Below are positions 34,080-41,697 of a stretch of DNA of 64,000 nucleotides, piece after piece; within the stretch, counting starts at the first letter, position 1; every line of letters begins with the position of its first letter. The notes under the pieces were generated by a model. That model ran no database searches, was not told the origin of the DNA, and was given only the letters and a program-made list of their open reading frames with translations. The DNA comes from Jannaschia marina (lineage in GTDB: Bacteria; Pseudomonadota; Alphaproteobacteria; Rhodobacterales; Rhodobacteraceae), in assembly GCF_013404595.1 (NCBI RefSeq), contig NZ_JABVAX010000001.1:496001-560000 (forward strand), given 5' to 3'. A program made the position numbers and the translations under genes.

Positions 34080-35195
34080 ATGACGCTCAAGGAAGACCTC
34101 GTCCGCGATCATGTCGGCCTGCAGGAGAACCGGCAGGCACGACGCTACTTCGCCAAGTTCGAGACCATCCTCGAACACCTGCCGCGCATCGCCGGCGAGA
34201 TGGAGCGCGACGGCCGCCTCACGCGGGCGGAGCTCGAAGCGGTGGCCGGGCATCTCTCGGGTCTCAATCACAGCTTTCGCGCGCTCAGCCACAAGTACCT
34301 GATGACGGGCCGCGACACCGGCGTCTTTCTGGGCTCGCTCATGGTCGATCGCCGTGCGTCCGGCTTTCCGGTGCTTCAGGAGCTTCTGTCCATGGCCTCG
34401 GACGCGGGTCAGGCCACGACCGCTCTCGCGCGTCTGCCGGACCCGGCGACGCTGCGCGAGCAGATGATCCAGGCGATCGTGGCCGAGCGTCGCATCCCGA
34501 CGGATCTGCAATACGCCATGTCGCAGCGGCTCTACTTCGACGAGCTGCAGCAGGGCGATCTCTTCTGGCCGCGCAACGATGTGCGCATGGTCCTTCTGCC
34601 CGGTGAGCCCGAGCGCCACCTGTTGCATTGGTCGGTCTGGGACGGCCGACGCAACCTGCCGGTGATCTGGCTGATGGAGGTCGAGGACAGCGGGGCAAGC
34701 GGCCTGCCGTCGGACTTCGCCCGGATGGCGCGGGTGAGCGGGCATCTGATGGCGCAGGCCCTTCCGGAGCTGAAACTCTCCACCGTCGCCAGTGGGTTCG
34801 ACACCGACTTTCCCGACGTCCATCCGAAGCGCCTCCTGCGTCTGACGGTCGGGCCGATGTATTCCTCGGCCTTCACGCAACAGACCGAGGGCCTGGGCGA
34901 GGTGCTGGTGGCGGCCCGCGCGCCGGCCGGGGAGGACTGGGCGCTGGCCTGGACGCTCGAAACGCTGGTGTCGCGCGGGACGGAGCGGATGCGCTCCGGC
35001 TGGTTCGGCAGCGTCGAGCGCCAGATCTGGGATTTCCCCGATCTCGCCGCCGCACAGGCCGGTGCCACGCAGACGGAACGCGCCGCGATCCTTCCGAAAC
35101 GGGTCTACCAGGCGCTGGCGGAGACGCGGGTGGCGGGTTTCTCGGATGTGGTGAAATACGTGGTCGGCGGGGGGCGCCTGTGGCGGGCGGAATAG
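34080..35195 (+). CDS. Uncharacterised 371-residue protein of the AAA operon
   Basis: No recognisable domain. The N-terminal 130 residues are helical (LVRDHVGLQENRQARRYFAK, SGLNHSFRALSHKYLMTGRD). Around residues 165-240 is a beta-rich portion (RHLLHWSVWDGRRNLPVIWL). The C terminus is again mixed and ends SDVVKYVVGGGRLWRAE. It is cytosolic by composition and has no signal or helix. It begins three bases after the previous gene and ends 52 bases before the AAA ATPase, so it is probably a dedicated cofactor of that enzyme. Confidence 0.72.
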   Translation: MTLKEDLVRDHVGLQENRQARRYFAKFETILEHLPRIAGEMERDGRLTRAELEAVAGHLSGLNHSFRALSHKYLMTGRDTGVFLGSLMVDRRASGFPVLQELLSMASDAGQATTALARLPDPATLREQMIQAIVAERRIPTDLQYAMSQRLYFDELQQGDLFWPRNDVRMVLLPGEPERHLLHWSVWDGRRNLPVIWLMEVEDSGASGLPSDFARMARVSGHLMAQALPELKLSTVASGFDTDFPDVHPKRLLRLTVGPMYSSAFTQQTEGLGEVLVAARAPAGEDWALAWTLETLVSRGTERMRSGWFGSVERQIWDFPDLAAAQAGATQTERAAILPKRVYQALAETRVAGFSDVVKYVVGGGRLWRAE

Positions 35196-35247
35196 CGAGG
35201 CCCCGCCCCGGACCCCTGGGTATTCGAGAAACGAAGAGGATTGCGAG

Positions 35248-37164
35248 ATGAGCCTGTCCGGCGATGCGATGGAACTGACCGAGGCCGAGATCACGGCCCG
35301 TTTCGAGGCGGCGCTGACGCTTCTGTCGGGCTTCGATCATGCGCCCCGTCTGGGCAAGGCGGCGGAGGCCCCGCGCGCGGAGCGCTCGCCCGGGATCGGC
35401 ACACGCGGGCGGTTCCGGTCGACGACGCCGGGCCTCGTCACCCGGCGCAGCGCGCCTGCGGGCGGCGTCCACCTGCGCGAGACGGTGGAGGGCGAGGGCC
35501 TCGTCACGCCCGCCCGCGCGCAGGTGCTTCAGGGAATGCGCCGCGCGCTCGCCATCGCGCTCGCCGTGGGCGCGAAGCTGGAGGACCGCACCGGCCTCGA
35601 CACGCTGAAGACCGCGAACCTCGCCGGGCGTCTGCCCGAGACCGACCGCGCCAAGTTCACCGAACTGCTGGAGGCGGAGGCGCTGGCCGTCGGCCACGTC
35701 TTCGCCAATGCGCTGGCCTTCTTCCTCGCTCCCCTGCGCGGCACCGCGACCGCCGAGGTGCCGAGCCCGGAGGAGGTGCTGACCGACAACGCACAGATCA
35801 TGCTGGAGGGCCTTCTGTGGGAGATCGACCAGCGCATCGACGGTCAGGACGACGACGCGCTCGTCGCCACGCTCGCCGCGCAATGCGAAGCCCTGCTGGA
35901 GCGGCTCTCGGACCGGGCACGCACGGCGGCGCGCGGGGCCGTCTTCGGCGATGTCTCCTACCGGATCGAGGCCGACGACCTGACGCTCAACGGGTTCACC
36001 CCGGCCGCCCGAGCCGCCGGCAAACCGCTCGTGATGCAGTTCAAGAAACCCCATGAGGTCGTCGGCAACCATATCGCCAAGCATCAGGCGCTGAAGCTGT
36101 CGAAGATGCTCATGGCCTACGACTTCGAGCGCAAGATGAACCCCTTCGCCGACCTCGGCGGTTTCATCTTCACCTTCATGGGCGACGGCGCGCCGGGCAC
36201 GGGCAAGACGACGCTGATCCAGATGATGGCCGGCCTGATCCACGACTATTGCGAGGTCGCCGGCTATCCGTTCCGCTACGAGAACCTCTCGACCGACAGC
36301 ATCGACAGCTACCAGGGCAAATCCGCCCAGAATGCCAAGGCCTTCATCAGCGGCGTGCTCGACCCGAGCGTCATCGGCTTCGGCACCATCGACGACATCG
36401 ACCAGCTCGCGGGCAAGCGCGGCGACCGGCAGGCGAGCGCGGGGCAGCTGGAGATCACCGCCGTCCTGATGGAGAGTTTCGCGGGCGCCAACACCGTCGT
36501 GCGCGGCAATTGCACCTTCGGCATGTTCTCGAACTATCCCGAGAACGTGGACGACGCCCTGCGCCAGCGCGCGGGCGCGCGGTTCCTCGTGGACGGGCCG
36601 CAGACGCGGGCGGACTACGTTGACATCCTCGCGCTCCTTCTGGGCAAGCGCCACGACATCCCGCTCGGCGATCACGAACTCTACGCCGCGCAGGAGCTGA
36701 CGAAGGCCGTGGCCGAGAGCTTCGAGAAGCATTCCCGCCCCGCCGAACGCAAGCTGGCCGAGGTCTTCGACGCGGTGCAGGGAAAGATCGGGGAGCTCGA
36801 CACGATCGCCAAGATCGGCACCTACCTGAAGGGCATCCAGGAGGCCGACACCCGCTTCACCGGCCGCGCGATCAAGAACATCACCGACGCGGTGAAGGTG
36901 CGCGCGATGGACGTCGAACTACCTGACGCCTGGTTCGAGGACGCGGCGACCTTCATGCACCAGCCCTACGAGACCAAGATGGAGATGGTGGGCGAGATGC
37001 GCGTGCCGATCACGACCGAGATGGTCCTGCAGGAGGTGAACCGCTACGCCGACTCCGAATTCCGCTACGCCGACAAGTCCGACGAGGTCGCCATCGAGGA
37101 CGCGGTACGCGACATGAGCCGCATGGAGGAAGCCAAGCGCCGCTACATGGAGCAGCGCGGATGA
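35248..37164 (+). CDS. AAA family ATPase, core enzyme of the uncharacterised operon
   Basis: This is a 638-residue ATPase. The first about 230 residues are a variable helical region. The AAA core begins near 260 with Walker A GAPGTGKTT (residues 314-322), the conserved partial HIAKHQALKLSK ahead of it, and Walker B FGTIDDIDQ (two Asp in place of the common Asp-Glu). A sensor/arginine-finger region follows near residue 440 (VDDALRQRAGARF). The C-terminal 130 residues are helical. It is not a ClpX, FtsH or MoxR relative that I can name. It overlaps the next small membrane gene by four bases. Confidence 0.85.
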   Translation: MSLSGDAMELTEAEITARFEAALTLLSGFDHAPRLGKAAEAPRAERSPGIGTRGRFRSTTPGLVTRRSAPAGGVHLRETVEGEGLVTPARAQVLQGMRRALAIALAVGAKLEDRTGLDTLKTANLAGRLPETDRAKFTELLEAEALAVGHVFANALAFFLAPLRGTATAEVPSPEEVLTDNAQIMLEGLLWEIDQRIDGQDDDALVATLAAQCEALLERLSDRARTAARGAVFGDVSYRIEADDLTLNGFTPAARAAGKPLVMQFKKPHEVVGNHIAKHQALKLSKMLMAYDFERKMNPFADLGGFIFTFMGDGAPGTGKTTLIQMMAGLIHDYCEVAGYPFRYENLSTDSIDSYQGKSAQNAKAFISGVLDPSVIGFGTIDDIDQLAGKRGDRQASAGQLEITAVLMESFAGANTVVRGNCTFGMFSNYPENVDDALRQRAGARFLVDGPQTRADYVDILALLLGKRHDIPLGDHELYAAQELTKAVAESFEKHSRPAERKLAEVFDAVQGKIGELDTIAKIGTYLKGIQEADTRFTGRAIKNITDAVKVRAMDVELPDAWFEDAATFMHQPYETKMEMVGEMRVPITTEMVLQEVNRYADSEFRYADKSDEVAIEDAVRDMSRMEEAKRRYMEQRG

Positions 37165-37472
37165 TGACCTCCGTCGCGCTCCCCCTCGTCCTGCTGGCGC
37201 TCGCCGCCTGGGCGATTCCGTGGCTCTTGTCGAAGCTGCTGCCCGAGGGGGTGTTCTGGCTCGTCCTGATCGGCCTCCTCTCGGCCGTTGCGCTCGCGGT
37301 GATCTCGGCCGTCGGCTTCTACGTGCTCTACGGCGAGGCCGGGGACGAGGTGTTGAGCGCCGCACCGTGGCACTTCGTGAAACTCTCGGCACAAGCCGCC
37401 CTCGTCTGGGGCCCGGTCATGGTGCTGTCGCTCGCGAATATTCCGCGCGGGTGGAAGGAGGCGGTGTGGTGA
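37161..37472 (+). CDS. Small membrane protein of the AAA operon
   Basis: This is a 103-residue protein with three hydrophobic segments (LPLVLLALAAWAIPWLLSKL, VFWLVLIGLLSAVALAVISA and AALVWGPVMVLSLANI), so probably two or three membrane helices. The C terminus is short (PRGWKEAVW). It is coupled by four-base overlaps both to the AAA ATPase gene and to the start of the AT-rich inserted gene. It may hold the AAA complex at the membrane, but no family is known to me. Confidence 0.72.
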   Translation: MMTSVALPLVLLALAAWAIPWLLSKLLPEGVFWLVLIGLLSAVALAVISAVGFYVLYGEAGDEVLSAAPWHFVKLSAQAALVWGPVMVLSLANIPRGWKEAVW

Positions 37473-38221
37473 AAAAATCCCTCGCGAAGATTGCCAAAAT
37501 TCCTCGAAGTGCCTCACAGATCGCAAAGCTGCCGCCTCAGCAAGCAGCTTTTTTGGGTGTTCTCGATTACGCAGTTTCTGAGATAAATATAGCTCAAAGA
37601 CTGTTCCTGCTTTCTTGTCACGAGGCTCCTGAATGTGAGGAGTTGAAGATAGCTGTTACTCTTCAACAGAATCTCCTAATCAGACTCTCATCCAGTAAAA
37701 TTTTCGAGGTTTACGAGGAGACGAAGGTACTGTCCCTAAACTCCTCGGACCAATCGGTGAAAGAGTTATCATCAGAATTTGTTTCCGAATTTGACAAACT
37801 GTCAAAGGCTGACGGTTACCAAATTGCGCGCGCGATACGACATGAATCGACAAATCACTATAGCACTAAGGCCGCGTCAAAGAATATGGATTTCTTGCTG
37901 GAGGGTGCCGATGCGAGTCTGTATGTCACAGATCGACAAGGAAACGGGTTTTATCCCTTCGGCGACGCTTTGATGTTTGATGCTCGGTTAAATCGACATG
38001 GTGGGCGTCGCGGCGATGGGGATCGGATGGTTAAGTGCTGGCTTGACTGGGCTTCGACAGCGAACAGAGCGTTGCATGAGCTTCATGGTGCGGCCTTTGT
38101 AAAGTTGTGGCTGGACAGATATCCTACGCGAAAGAGGCAAATGAGAAACTTATGGGTTGAGCCTGAGCTGACTCACGATTTTTCTCCGCTACTTCCAGTG
38201 TATCTCCATAAGGGTAATTGA
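37469..38221 (+). CDS. AT-richer inserted gene, HEPN-like unknown protein
   Basis: This is a 250-residue protein read from GTG 37469 (VKKSLAKIAKIPRSASQIAK). Its base composition is well below its neighbours (stretches near 40-45 percent GC against about two thirds), and codon use is relaxed. It is helical with no signal. The segment ARAIRHESTNHYS has the Arg-x5-His spacing of HEPN nuclease motifs, followed by DASLYVTDRQGNGFYPFGDA, a pattern seen in small hypothetical HEPN-like proteins. It nevertheless overlaps both neighbours precisely, GTGA at the start and TGATG at the end. It looks horizontally acquired yet wired into the operon. Confidence 0.7.
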   Translation: MKKSLAKIAKIPRSASQIAKLPPQQAAFLGVLDYAVSEINIAQRLFLLSCHEAPECEELKIAVTLQQNLLIRLSSSKIFEVYEETKVLSLNSSDQSVKELSSEFVSEFDKLSKADGYQIARAIRHESTNHYSTKAASKNMDFLLEGADASLYVTDRQGNGFYPFGDALMFDARLNRHGGRRGDGDRMVKCWLDWASTANRALHELHGAAFVKLWLDRYPTRKRQMRNLWVEPELTHDFSPLLPVYLHKGN

Positions 38222-39540
38222 TGCACCGCCTGATCCGCCACGGCCTGATGTTCGGCGGCCTCTTCGAGGTCGCCTCGCCCGCGCTCGTCGAGCGTTATAA
38301 CCGCGCGCTCGAACATCTGACGGGCAAGCGGACCGCGCTCGATCATTTCCACGTCGACCTGAGCGGCTTTTCCCCCGAGATCGGGGATGAGCTGGGCGAC
38401 ATGGACTATCTCAACCCCGGCGGCTGCAATCGGCAGATCATCCTTCTGTCGACCGGGCAGCGGAGTGCGCCGCTCCTCGAAATGAAGTTCTCGACGACGC
38501 AGGCGATCCTGCGCGCCTTCATCGACGCCAACGAGGCGCAGCTCTTCCGCCTCACCGCGCGCGATGCCGTCGCGGGCGAGTTGCAGAATTCGGTCTTTTC
38601 GGTGCCCGCGCCAGAGCGGCTCCTCGACATCCGCGCCGTCACGGTGGAGGCCGATACGACCACGGGCATCGTCCGCGACGCGGCCGAGCTCGACAGCCTC
38701 ATCGCACGCTTCCGGACGGAGCCCGACGCTTGGTGGGACGACGTGCTGGTGGCGCAGATGATCGGGCTCGCGCAGAGCACGGGCGACGTCACCCGCGCGC
38801 CCGTCGCCTTCGACGCGCCGACCTTCCGACAGGACGATTTCTGGACGTCGCATCACGGCGGGCTCTACGTCTTCCGTTCGGTGCCGAAACCGGCGGTGAT
38901 CGCGAACCGGCTCTTCGACGTCCCGAACATCGAGGTCATCGACCTCAGCGACGCCAACCATATCGCGACCTTCCTGCAGGCCAATGGCCTCACGCAACCC
39001 ATCGTCGAGGGCCGGGGCGAGGCGGCCGCCGGTATCCTGCGCGAGAAACTGGACCATCTGGCCATCGCGGCACTCGGCCGCGCGGGGCACCTGCCCGGGA
39101 CGGTGGACGATCGCGCCCTGCGCCGCGCAATGCAGACATACGGCGATGCGCTGCCCGAAGCGGTGCACGCGCTCGGGGCGATGCTCGCCTGGGCCGAGGG
39201 GCGCGGCGACTGGCCCCGTATCGACAGCACGAACCCCGCCTACTTCCACACGCTGCGCGCTGCGCCCGGGCCGCTGCGCGACCTGACGAACATGATGCTG
39301 GCCGAACTCGCCCCGCAGGACTTCCGGCAGCTTCACATCTGCCACAAGCCGCTCTTCTACGATCGCTATCGCGCGATGCCGGACCCCCTGAAGGAGTGGG
39401 TCGCCGCCCGGCTCGCCCGCGACTATGCTGCCGACAGGTCGGGGGTGTGGAAGCATCTCTACGCGGCGGACGTGCCCGTCGACCTGCCGAAGGTGAAGCG
39501 GCCCGAATGGCCGGACGGTAAAAGAGGGCCCTGGGGGTAG
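38221..39540 (+). CDS. DUF6638-like protein of the AAA operon
   Basis: This is a 439-residue protein starting MHRLIRHGLMFGGLFEVASP, with HVDLSGFSPEIGDELGDMDY near residue 44. I recognise it as resembling the Rhodobacterales family DUF6638, function unknown. No catalytic motif is obvious. It is mixed alpha/beta and cytosolic, with conserved His and Asp clusters (GRGEAAAGILREKLDHLA). I chose ATG 38221 rather than the TTG at 38218, because it reuses the preceding stop base. It follows the inserted gene and precedes two membrane proteins. Confidence 0.82.
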   Translation: MHRLIRHGLMFGGLFEVASPALVERYNRALEHLTGKRTALDHFHVDLSGFSPEIGDELGDMDYLNPGGCNRQIILLSTGQRSAPLLEMKFSTTQAILRAFIDANEAQLFRLTARDAVAGELQNSVFSVPAPERLLDIRAVTVEADTTTGIVRDAAELDSLIARFRTEPDAWWDDVLVAQMIGLAQSTGDVTRAPVAFDAPTFRQDDFWTSHHGGLYVFRSVPKPAVIANRLFDVPNIEVIDLSDANHIATFLQANGLTQPIVEGRGEAAAGILREKLDHLAIAALGRAGHLPGTVDDRALRRAMQTYGDALPEAVHALGAMLAWAEGRGDWPRIDSTNPAYFHTLRAAPGPLRDLTNMMLAELAPQDFRQLHICHKPLFYDRYRAMPDPLKEWVAARLARDYAADRSGVWKHLYAADVPVDLPKVKRPEWPDGKRGPWG

Positions 39541-39542
39541 TC

Positions 39543-39809
39543 ATGTTCGCGTTGTTGCGTCTTTTCGTTGTCCTGATGGTCCTGCTGACGATCGTCTACT
39601 GGGCGCTCGTCTTCTACTTCCGCGCGGGAGAGCGCGACCGCCTTGAGGCAGAATGGGAGGCGGAGCAGCCGCCCTTGCCGCGCGACACCTACGTCGAGAA
39701 CGGCATCCGCGAATACCGTCGCAGCCTGCGTCGCAAGCTGCTCTGGGGGGTGTATATCGTACCCATCGGGACCATCTGTATCCTGATCTATGTCGTGAAC
39801 TACGCCTGA
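39543..39809 (+). CDS. Small two-helix membrane protein
   Basis: This is an 88-residue protein with a first helix (LRLFVVLMVLLTIVYWALVF), a charged central loop (RAGERDRLEAEWEAEQPPLP) and a second helix (LLWGVYIVPIGTICILIYVV). It ends in the short tail NYA. It starts two bases after the DUF6638-like gene, so it is part of the same transcript. Unrecognised, but the hairpin layout suits a membrane scaffold for the operon's soluble proteins. Confidence 0.75.
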   Translation: MFALLRLFVVLMVLLTIVYWALVFYFRAGERDRLEAEWEAEQPPLPRDTYVENGIREYRRSLRRKLLWGVYIVPIGTICILIYVVNYA

Positions 39810-39819
39810 GGGGAGCGCG

Positions 39820-40473
39820 ATGGCCTACGTGAAATGGACCTTTCTGCTACTGCTGCTGGCAGTCGTCGGCTCCTTCCTGCACTACACCCTGCCGCAGACG
39901 GACATCGTGCGCGTCGTCGGCACGGAGGTCCGACGGATCGACTACGGCGAGAACTCGATCTTCTGGCAGGGCGGCGACGTCGGGGCCGCCGGCAACGCGA
40001 TCAATCAGGACGTGCGCTTCATCAACACCGTGCGCGAGAACGGCCGCCCCTCGGTCTATCGCAACGAGGATACGGGCTGGGGCTGGCCGCCCTATTTCAA
40101 GCTCGACAGCTCGAACCTGCAGACCGAGGCCGAGGATCTGCGCTCGACCCCTGCGGACCGGCAGTGGGTCGCGCTGACGCATTACGGCTGGCGGTCGGAG
40201 TTTCTGACGATCTTCCCCAATGCCGTCGGCATCCGCCCGGTCGAGGGGCCGGACGTGACGATCGTGCCCTGGTTCAACATCGTCTTCCTGACGATCCTGC
40301 TGGCCATCGTCTGGGCGATCACCGTCCGGGTCATCCGCTTCCGCCGCAATCGCATCGATCCGCTCTTCGAGGAGGCCGGAGACGCCTGGGACGACGCGGG
40401 CGAGGCCGTGGCACGCAAGCGCGGCCGGTTCCGGGCCTGGCTCGACACCTGGAAGGGGAAGCCGAGGGTCTAG
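39820..40473 (+). CDS. DUF1523 family membrane protein
   Basis: This is a 217-residue protein. It has an N-terminal helix (WTFLLLLLAVVGSFLHYTLP), a periplasmic domain with DIVRVVGTEVRRIDY and DTGWGWPPYFKLDSSNLQ, and a second helix (WFNIVFLTILLAIVWAITVR). It ends in a basic cytosolic tail (RVIRFRRNRIDPLFEEAGDA). This is the layout of DUF1523, a family found mainly in Rhodobacteraceae, with no known function. It is the last gene of the operon. The convergent mrp operon ends about 48 bases on, with a REP-like palindrome between. Confidence 0.88.
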   Translation: MAYVKWTFLLLLLAVVGSFLHYTLPQTDIVRVVGTEVRRIDYGENSIFWQGGDVGAAGNAINQDVRFINTVRENGRPSVYRNEDTGWGWPPYFKLDSSNLQTEAEDLRSTPADRQWVALTHYGWRSEFLTIFPNAVGIRPVEGPDVTIVPWFNIVFLTILLAIVWAITVRVIRFRRNRIDPLFEEAGDAWDDAGEAVARKRGRFRAWLDTWKGKPRV

Positions 40474-40481
40474 ACGACGTT

Positions 40482-40515
40482 CCGCCATCTTCGGGCTCGA
40501 CCCCGACGATCTCCC
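40482..40515. repeat. REP-like palindromic element, diverged copy
   Basis: The sequence around CGGGCTCGACCC in CCGCCATCTTCGGGCTCGAC through to CCGACGATCTCCCGG is the same element as at 48045-48078, with a few changes. It lies in the gap between two convergent operons, where such REP/BIME-like palindromes act as transcription terminators or 3' stabilisers. The two stems here are less perfect than those of the second copy. Confidence 0.6.
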
Positions 40516-40521
40516 GGTGCC

Positions 40522-40863
40522 CTAGTCGTCGTCCACGCCCAGTTTCGTCTTCGCGTTCGGGTCGATCGTCGTGCGCCAGAGCGGCACGCCCGAGCGGAAG
40601 GCCGCGCGCCCGATCATATGCGCGCCGACCGGAGCCGTGATGAGCAGGAACACCACGATCGCCACCGCCCGCGCCACCGTTGGCGCATCGCCATAGCCCG
40701 CGCCCACCGCCAGCATGATAAGTCCGGAGGCCAGCGTGCCCGCCTTGGTCGTCGCGTGCATCCGGATCAGAACGTCCGGCAGGCGCAGGATGCCGAGGCC
40801 CGCGACGAAGGCGAAGAACCCGCCCAGCAGCACCGAGATCGCGAGGAAGAGGTCGAGGATCAT
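40522..40863 (-). CDS. mrpG: Na+/H+ antiporter subunit MrpG
   Basis: This is a 113-residue membrane subunit of the Mrp (group 3 cation/proton antiporter) complex, with three helices (DLFLAISVLLGGFFAFVAGL at the start). LPDVLIRMHATTKAGTLASG near residue 28 is the typical MrpG motif. The tail is short and charged (PNAKTKLGVDDD). It is the distal gene of the operon; its start overlaps the mrpF stop by four bases. Confidence 0.95.
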   Translation of the reverse strand: MILDLFLAISVLLGGFFAFVAGLGILRLPDVLIRMHATTKAGTLASGLIMLAVGAGYGDAPTVARAVAIVVFLLITAPVGAHMIGRAAFRSGVPLWRTTIDPNAKTKLGVDDD

Positions 40864-41210
40864 CGTGGCTCGCCCCCGTCGTCGCGGTCGTCCGCCTGGC
40901 GGAGCTTGTGCGCGTCGGGACGCTCGCGCTTGCGCTCCACGAACCGCGCCAGCGCGACCGTGGCGAGGAAGCCGATCAGCGCCAGCACGACGGCCACGTC
41001 GAGGAAGGCGGTCGTCCCGGTGTCGAGCACGTAGAGCCCGCAGAAGGCCACGATCAGCACCGTCATCGTGTCGAGCCCCACCACCCGGTCGGGGAGGGTC
41101 GGCCCCCTGATGAGCCGGATCATCGCCAGGATGACCCCCGCCATGACCAGCACGAAGGAAATCTGCACGGCCACGGCGGTGATCGGCATCTCGGATGTCA
41201 GGGCTGTCAT
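40860..41210 (-). CDS. mrpF: Na+/H+ antiporter subunit MrpF
   Basis: This is a 116-residue, three-helix subunit of the Mrp complex. LIRGPTLPDRVVGLDTMTVL (near residue 33) is the hallmark MrpF segment. The C-terminal tail is polar (RKRERPDAHKLRQADDRDD). It begins ten bases after the mrpE stop and overlaps mrpG at its own end. Function as part of the complex is established for the family; ion selectivity cannot be read here. Confidence 0.95.
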   Translation of the reverse strand: MTALTSEMPITAVAVQISFVLVMAGVILAMIRLIRGPTLPDRVVGLDTMTVLIVAFCGLYVLDTGTTAFLDVAVVLALIGFLATVALARFVERKRERPDAHKLRQADDRDDGGEPR

Positions 41211-41220
41211 CGCGTCCCCC

Positions 41221-41697
41221 TCATTCCATCGCCTCGCGCACCCAGCGTTCCATCCCGTTCTCGATGCTCCGCGCCAATTCGTCGGGATCGTCCGCGAACA
41301 TCGCGTGGATCACCAGCGTCTTGCAATCCGGGGCCACGTCGAGGCTGAGCGTGCCCGGCGTCAGCGAGATGAGGTTCGTCACCAGAAGAACCTCGGCTTC
41401 GCCCTGGGCTTTGAGCGGAATGCACACGAGGCCGGGTCGCGCGCGGTGGCGCGGCGTCAGCACGTCCCAGGCGACCGAGACCGACGAGACGACGAGTTCG
41501 TAGTGAAAGAGTACCAGCAGTTTCACCCAACGCCAGACGCGGGTGAAGTAGTTGCCGGTCTCGCCGAAGAGCGGCTGGATCACCCAGAGTGCGAGGAAGC
41601 CCACGCCGAAGCCGATGGCGAGGCCGCCGAGCGTGAACTGACCGGTCAGCGCCGCCCAGGCGACGGCGAGGAGGAGGTTGAGGAGAAAGACGCTCAT
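41221..41697 (-). CDS. mrpE: Na+/H+ antiporter subunit MrpE
   Basis: This is a 158-residue subunit with two N-terminal helices (MSVFLLNLLLAVAWAALTGQ) and a cytoplasmic domain containing the conserved VTNLISLTPGTLSLDV. It ends DELARSIENGMERWVREAME. In the Mrp complex MrpE helps assembly and activity. Its start overlaps the mrpD stop by four bases, so the two are translated together. Confidence 0.95.
   Translation of the reverse strand: MSVFLLNLLLAVAWAALTGQFTLGGLAIGFGVGFLALWVIQPLFGETGNYFTRVWRWVKLLVLFHYELVVSSVSVAWDVLTPRHRARPGLVCIPLKAQGEAEVLLVTNLISLTPGTLSLDVAPDCKTLVIHAMFADDPDELARSIENGMERWVREAME

Noticed and set aside
37440..38230. Insertion sequence or transposon around the AT-rich gene
   Set aside because: There are no terminal inverted repeats, target duplication or transposase. 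Boundaries coincide with start and stop codons.
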